NCBI GenBank assembly: GCA_023433965.1
Contig: JAEYTQ010000529.1
Location: 1-8,324, forward strand
Direction: 5' to 3'
From: Pseudomonadota bacterium
Lineage (GTDB): Bacteria; Pseudomonadota; Alphaproteobacteria; Rhizobiales; Xanthobacteraceae
DNA length: 8,324 bases
The notes below the pieces were generated by a model. That model was not told the DNA's origin and did no database searches. It worked only from the letters and a program-made list of their open reading frames with translations. Below, one piece after another: positions 7,805 to 8,324 of the stretch (position 1 is its first letter; the number at the start of each line of letters is the position of its first letter). The translations under genes and the position numbers were made by a program.

Positions 7805-8324
7805 TTGGAAACCCATGAGATCGACGGCGTCGTGGCGATCTCGCGCGACATGACCGAGCAAAAGGACCTGCAGGAAAAGCTCGCCGCGCTCGCCACGTCC
7901 GACGGCCTGACCGGCATTGCCAACCGCCGCCACTTCGACGAACGCCTTGCCGAGGAATGGGCGCGGGCCAAGCGCGACGGCACTCCGCTCTCGCTGCTGC
8001 TGGCGGACGTCGATCACTTCAAGAAGTTCAACGACCAATACGGCCATCAAGCCGGCGATGCCTGCTTGCGCGCGCTGGCGCGAATCCTCTCCGCGCAGGT
8101 GCGTAGGCCAGCCGATGTCGCCGCGCGCTACGGCGGCGAGGAATTCGCGCTGCTGCTGCCGAACACCGACGCGGAGGGCTGCGAGCTCGTCGGGGAGAAC
8201 GTCCGCCGGGCGCTGCGCGACCTCGGCATGCTGCACGCGCTGAACCTGCCGTCCAAGATCGTCACGGTGAGCCTCGGCGGCGCGACCAACTTGCCCTCCG
8301 AGGGCGCGATGGACTGCGGCTCCC
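7805..8324 (+). CDS. Diguanylate cyclase (GGDEF domain) with lost N-terminal part, continuing past the window end
   Basis: The frame encodes the tail of a PAS/PAC domain (THEIDGVVAISRDMTEQKDL) joined to a nearly complete GGDEF domain. GGDEF enzymes make cyclic di-GMP from two GTP. Visible landmarks are SDGLTGIANRRHFDERL, the metal-binding DVDHFKKFND (8006-8035), the active-site loop GGEEF (8132-8146) and the product-inhibition site RPAD (8105-8116), exactly five residues before GGEEF. The catalytic core is thus intact. Related proteins have a full PAS domain or more in front, but a TGA at 7769-7771 lies in frame immediately upstream and no PAS coding is seen in any frame before it. Possible starts are TTG 7805, GTG 7832 and ATG 7850, none with a good ribosome site. 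I read it as a 5'-truncated gene, perhaps silent. Confidence 0.75.
   Translation, partial: METHEIDGVVAISRDMTEQKDLQEKLAALATSDGLTGIANRRHFDERLAEEWARAKRDGTPLSLLLADVDHFKKFNDQYGHQAGDACLRALARILSAQVRRPADVAARYGGEEFALLLPNTDAEGCELVGENVRRALRDLGMLHALNLPSKIVTVSLGGATNLPSEGAMDCGS

Noticed and set aside
7382..8236. Minus-strand continuation of the secreted-protein frame up to 8236 (427 residues in total)
   Set aside because: The upstream part is antisense to the GGDEF domain and to noncoding DNA. A secreted protein with its signal peptide core at residue 300 makes no sense.

Overview
The window is GC-rich DNA from an alphaproteobacterium. The gene order, the clade I (Tat-type) NosZ and the small secreted-protein and GGDEF genes beside it suggest Bradyrhizobium or a close relative such as Rhodopseudomonas. 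This placement rests on recognised protein patterns, not on a search.

Positions 1-5882, minus strand, hold the front of a nitrous oxide reductase (nos) operon, read right to left: nosR (5882-3567), nosZ (3544-1598), nosD (1573-215) and the first 72 codons of nosF (218 to beyond position 1). Spacing is tight: 22 nt between nosR and nosZ, 24 nt between nosZ and nosD, and a 4-nt ATGA overlap between nosD and nosF. NosZ is the periplasmic copper enzyme that reduces N2O to N2. NosR is the membrane flavin/iron-sulfur protein thought to supply electrons to it. NosD and NosF, with NosY (expected just outside the window), form the transporter complex needed to build the CuZ centre. All visible key residues of NosZ and NosR are intact, so this part of the operon looks functional.

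Positions 5883-6061 are a 179-bp divergent intergenic region that should hold the promoters of nosR and of the gene opposite. I see only weak candidate operator sequences in it. Positions 6062-6934, plus strand, encode a 290-residue soluble ferritin-like/rubrerythrin-like diiron protein with an all-helical C-terminal extension. Its divergent placement against nosR is the most interesting functional question in the window.

Positions 6935-8324 look less orderly. A minus-strand small secreted protein resembling DUF1236 (6953-7350) has an apparent one-base deletion two bases after its start codon. A stretch of about 270 bp with no recognisable gene follows. Then come a 48-residue charged helical ORF (7625-7771, plus) and, in the same frame right after its stop, a GGDEF diguanylate cyclase whose N-terminal part is missing and which runs off the window end. 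This side looks like a decaying or recombined junction next to a healthy nos operon. I found no CRISPR array, insertion sequence, tRNA or rRNA, and no convincing novel multi-gene system.
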